Assembly (NCBI GenBank): GCA_038501625.1
Contig: JAZAYU010000035.1
Location: 1,002,001 to 1,066,000 of the forward strand
Origin: Corbicula japonica
Taxonomy: Eukaryota; Mollusca; Bivalvia; Venerida; Cyrenidae
Length of the DNA: 64,000 nucleotides
Direction of reading: 5' to 3'
The position numbers and the translations under genes were made by a program. How positions within the stretch are numbered: the first letter of the stretch is position 1; the number at the start of each line of letters is the position of its first letter. Below are positions 62,301 through 64,000 of this stretch, piece after piece. Under the pieces are notes generated by a model. The model was not told the origin of the DNA, did no database searches, and worked only from the letters and a program-made list of their open reading frames with translations.

Positions 62301-63510
62301 TGTTAGTTTAGGAGGAATTGATGCAACAAGATTTGAAGGCCGTAAGTACGGACGTACGAACGAGTGCAACTCTATACGCCTCCTACTTCGTTGGGGGCAT
62401 ACAAACTGATTATATTGTCTTTTATGTTCTTTTGATATTCATGCTGTCTCTTTGCTGCTGCTGACGATGAAAATGATGATTTGGGACGATTTTAAAAATT
62501 ATGATGATATTTATATAGAAGTTGATGATCACACAGATATTGGCAAGTTGTCAGTGTCATTAGTCGCCAATTCAATGGACTGGCCGATTATAGAGCTAAC
62601 ATCAATGAGTTGTGAAATGCACAGTGACTCTCCTGTATGTTATTGAGCTGCTCACTATTTCTTATCAACGCATTTTAACTTTAGAAAAGTGAAAATTGCA
62701 TATCAGGAATGGCGACATCCAGCAGACACCGCCTCCCCACACAGCCAAAAGGTAGAGAGGAGAAGAGAGCATGGTTTAATCAGTTTAAAATAGACGGCAC
62801 AAACAATTAACGAAAGCAACCTCACACTTCAAGTTGCCTAAACAGATCCTCATATTAACAAACAAGTACAAGTTGCCTTGGTGAAATAACTTAAAAGAGA
62901 CTCATTTGTAGTATTCGAACATGTAATTAAAGTTTTATTCAAAGATGAAAATATGTCCCCAATTTTACATAATAGACAGTTATGCATACCAATTTATACC
63001 AAATAATTGTAATTATTCTCTTCGCTTATTATACATTCTTCAGCAGGTAATACAGTAATTACCACCGGACAATACCCTCCACAACAACCTTACGGACAAC
63101 CCTCATATGGACAACTTTCTTATGGTCATCAGCCATCTGGACAGCCATCATATGGCCAACAGCCATCTGGACAACCGTCATATGGCCAACAGCCATCCGG
63201 ACAACCATCATATGGCCAACAGCCATCTGGACAACCGTCATACTTGTATGGCCAACAGCCATCTGGACAACCATCATATCGCCAACAGCCATCTGGACAA
63301 CCATCATATGGCCAACGTCTATTTGGGCAACCATCATATGGCCAACGTCTGTTTGGAGGGTTGTTCAAATCGCTGTTCCAAGGAGGACGACAGATTGATA
63401 CCCAATCTCCTCCGTTCGACCCCCCGGCATACGATACACAGTTTGAAGGATTAGGATCAATCGAATCTGGGCTGGATATGTCGTGCCCGATGGAGCTAGC
63501 TGCATATTAG
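59319..63510 (+). CDS. copy 7: CYYR1/STMC6-like membrane protein with repeat-expanded tail, 242 aa
   Basis: Exons 59319-59364, 61244-61319, 61926-62068 and 63047-63510 total 729 nt in frame. Signal peptide 1-15. The ectodomain lacks the first family Cys (Asn at 17) and has one-residue deletions, leaving Cys 22, 28, 34, 35, 40 and 41, six in all. Helix about 47-73 ([20 protein letters not shown]) followed by CCFVKNRGR. The tail is the longest in the array: seven 10-12-residue units of the type [10 protein letters not shown], then an unusual [11 protein letters not shown] segment, PPAY at 214-217 and an acidic end terminating ELAAY. SYGQ-rich composition resembles low-complexity domains of FET proteins, but the membrane anchor places it at the cytoplasmic face. 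Function is inferred only. Confidence 0.8.
60206..60400 (+). CDS. hypothetical 64-aa frame inside copy 7 intron 1
   Basis: An open frame with a hydrophobic N-terminal half ([20 protein letters not shown]) and a charged end [12 protein letters not shown]. It is not recognised, has no promoter or splice support and lies within an intron, so chance is the likelier explanation. Confidence 0.12.
   Translation: MAALWSLISSLFRSCILCFVMFSLTYVSYTYHLTEFAYCLKNREIAEDLMLGAQKALDDLKNKH
61244..61319 (+). CDS. copy 7 exon 2: six-Cys ectodomain
   Basis: 76 nt rather than 82. It reads [25 protein letters not shown], phase preserved because two whole codons are missing. Acceptor TTTTAG, donor GTAGGT. Confidence 0.78.
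61926..62068 (+). CDS. copy 7 exon 3: transmembrane helix
   Basis: 143 nt after GTTACAG; STIYLG stem, Gly/Ile/Val helix, [19 protein letters not shown]; donor GTCAGT, which departs from the GTAAG of its paralogues. Confidence 0.78.
62150..62402 (-). repeat. repeat ending in a TATGCCCCCAACGAAGTAGG hairpin
   Basis: On the minus strand it begins TATGCCCCCAACGAAGTAGG and resembles the CCCCAGCAAACGAAG elements in intron 1 of copies 2 and 4, followed by CGTACGTCCGTAC-like sequence. The AGGGTCATAACTCTGG segment is part of it. Confidence 0.45.
62693..62900 (+). repeat. R1 repeat in copy 7 intron 3
   Basis: AAAATTGCATATCAGGAATG, CCTCCCCACACAGCCAAAAG, AGACGGCACAAACAATTAAC and ACAAGTACAAGTTGCC are R1 blocks in order. 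The GAGAACCC-GCCACTGG core is deleted. Confidence 0.55.
63047..63510 (+). CDS. copy 7 exon 4: expanded SYGQ-rich tail
   Basis: The acceptor region CTTCAGCAG offers two in-frame AGs 3 bases apart (exon starting at 63044 or 63047), a NAGNAG site that would add or omit one Ala. The second is used here because it matches the GN start of other copies. The tandem units lie at 63130-63345. Confidence 0.78.
63130..63345 (+). repeat. coding minisatellite, 30-bp unit x7
   Basis: Units begin CAGCCATCTGGACAACC and end TATGGCCAA: six 30-bp units plus one 36-bp unit with an extra TTGTAT-type insertion (Leu-Tyr). The seventh has CGTCTATTTGGG in place of CAGCCATCTGGA. Length in multiples of three keeps the frame. 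Confidence 0.9.
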
Positions 63511-64000
63511 TACGAATGTTGTTCTAATAGTGCTTTATTTGTAACAATAACCTTAAAAATATGATCATTCAAATAGATACTAGATACGGTGATTATCGTT
63601 ATTATAAGATAGCTAGATCAGGTTGAAACTCAGCCCTTGTGTACGCCTAAAACATGGAAAAACGTTTAAGGCATTAGGCACAAGAAACAATATTTACAGT
63701 ACTCGACATTTCAATTTTGTTTTATTGTTCATTTAACTGACTGAGTTCGATGGGTTAAAAATAGCTCTGAGTGGGGCCAAGAATAGCTTATTTGTACAAG
63801 TTAACCAACGTTTAAGATAGCTGTGAAGCGATTTTTAATGAAGTAAAAGTTAAATATTTTCATTTTTTAATTATAATATAATGATAGTAAATTTTTTCCA
63901 AAACAGCTATTTTAAGCACTGTTTGGTATGTTATTAAGTTTTATCCTTTTTTGAATTGTCTGCTACATCAAAAACGTAGTATAATACGATATAAGAACCA
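63511..64000. other. copy 7 3' UTR and downstream sequence
   Basis: AT-rich with no further exon. No clean AATAAA close to the stop was seen, unlike the other copies; ACAATAACCTTAAAAATATG at about 63544 is the nearest AT-rich candidate. Confidence 0.4.

Noticed and set aside
63059..63368. Minus-strand and alternative-frame repetitive peptides over copy 7 exon 4
   Set aside because: Other frames of the 30-bp coding minisatellite. Only the plus frame joined to exon 3 has the family signature.

Overview
The window looks like AT-rich, repeat-laden animal DNA, most likely from a mollusc and probably a bivalve. The evidence is split genes with GT-AG introns, AATAAA poly(A) signals, a 5'-truncated LINE, Tc1/mariner relics, many short inverted-repeat elements and tRNA-derived SINE heads. 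There is no operon structure and no long single-exon gene. The species cannot be named from the sequence. Almost every listed open frame is chance; the real genes are assembled from four short exons.

The backbone is a plus-strand tandem array of one gene family, seen as seven copies plus scattered dead exons. Each complete copy has the same plan with intron phases 1, 2, 1. Exon 1 encodes a signal peptide. Exon 2 encodes a tiny tyrosine-rich ectodomain with cysteines spaced C-x5-C-x5-C-x5-CC-x5-CC, the last Cys made across the exon 2/3 junction. Exon 3 encodes a Gly/Ile/Val transmembrane helix with a basic stop-transfer stretch. Exon 4 encodes a Pro/Gln/Tyr/Gly-rich cytoplasmic tail with YGQ repeats and PPxY (WW-binding) motifs. 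This is the architecture of the Shisa-like/STMC6 superfamily, closest in style to CYYR1 and WBP1/VOPP1. The family assignment is inference from architecture; no search was run.

Layout: copy 1 (1431-5807) has a 147-bp foldback element in exon 3 that introduces a stop just after the membrane helix. 7753-9987 is a tandem pair of a repeat with a tRNA-like core. 10018-11527 is a Tc1-like relic with terminal inverted repeats. Copy 2 (15865-19482) has lost exon 2 and both key tail tyrosines. Copy 3 (21288-22719) is divergent, with only exons 2 and 3 recognisable. 23374-24018 is a long palindrome. 26062-26120 is a promoter-like E-box/YY1 cluster, followed by a (TA)n tract and a second Tc1-like relic. 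Copy 4 (32201-36356) is intact. Copy 5 (38263-45859) is intact. Copy 6 (52109-56113) is intact in frame but has lost its PPxY motifs. Copy 7 (59319-63510) is intact with a repeat-expanded tail.

The loci of copies 2 and 4 are a segmental duplication (about 11.53-19.6 kb and 30.59-36.5 kb), which gives clean empty sites for several insertions. Copies 1, 2 and 4 form one subfamily (longer signal exon, HPGM linker, QPATY-type end). Copies 5, 6 and 7 form another (46-nt exon 1, [12 protein letters not shown] signal). The array shows birth, decay and tail diversification of small cysteine-rich membrane adaptor-like proteins.
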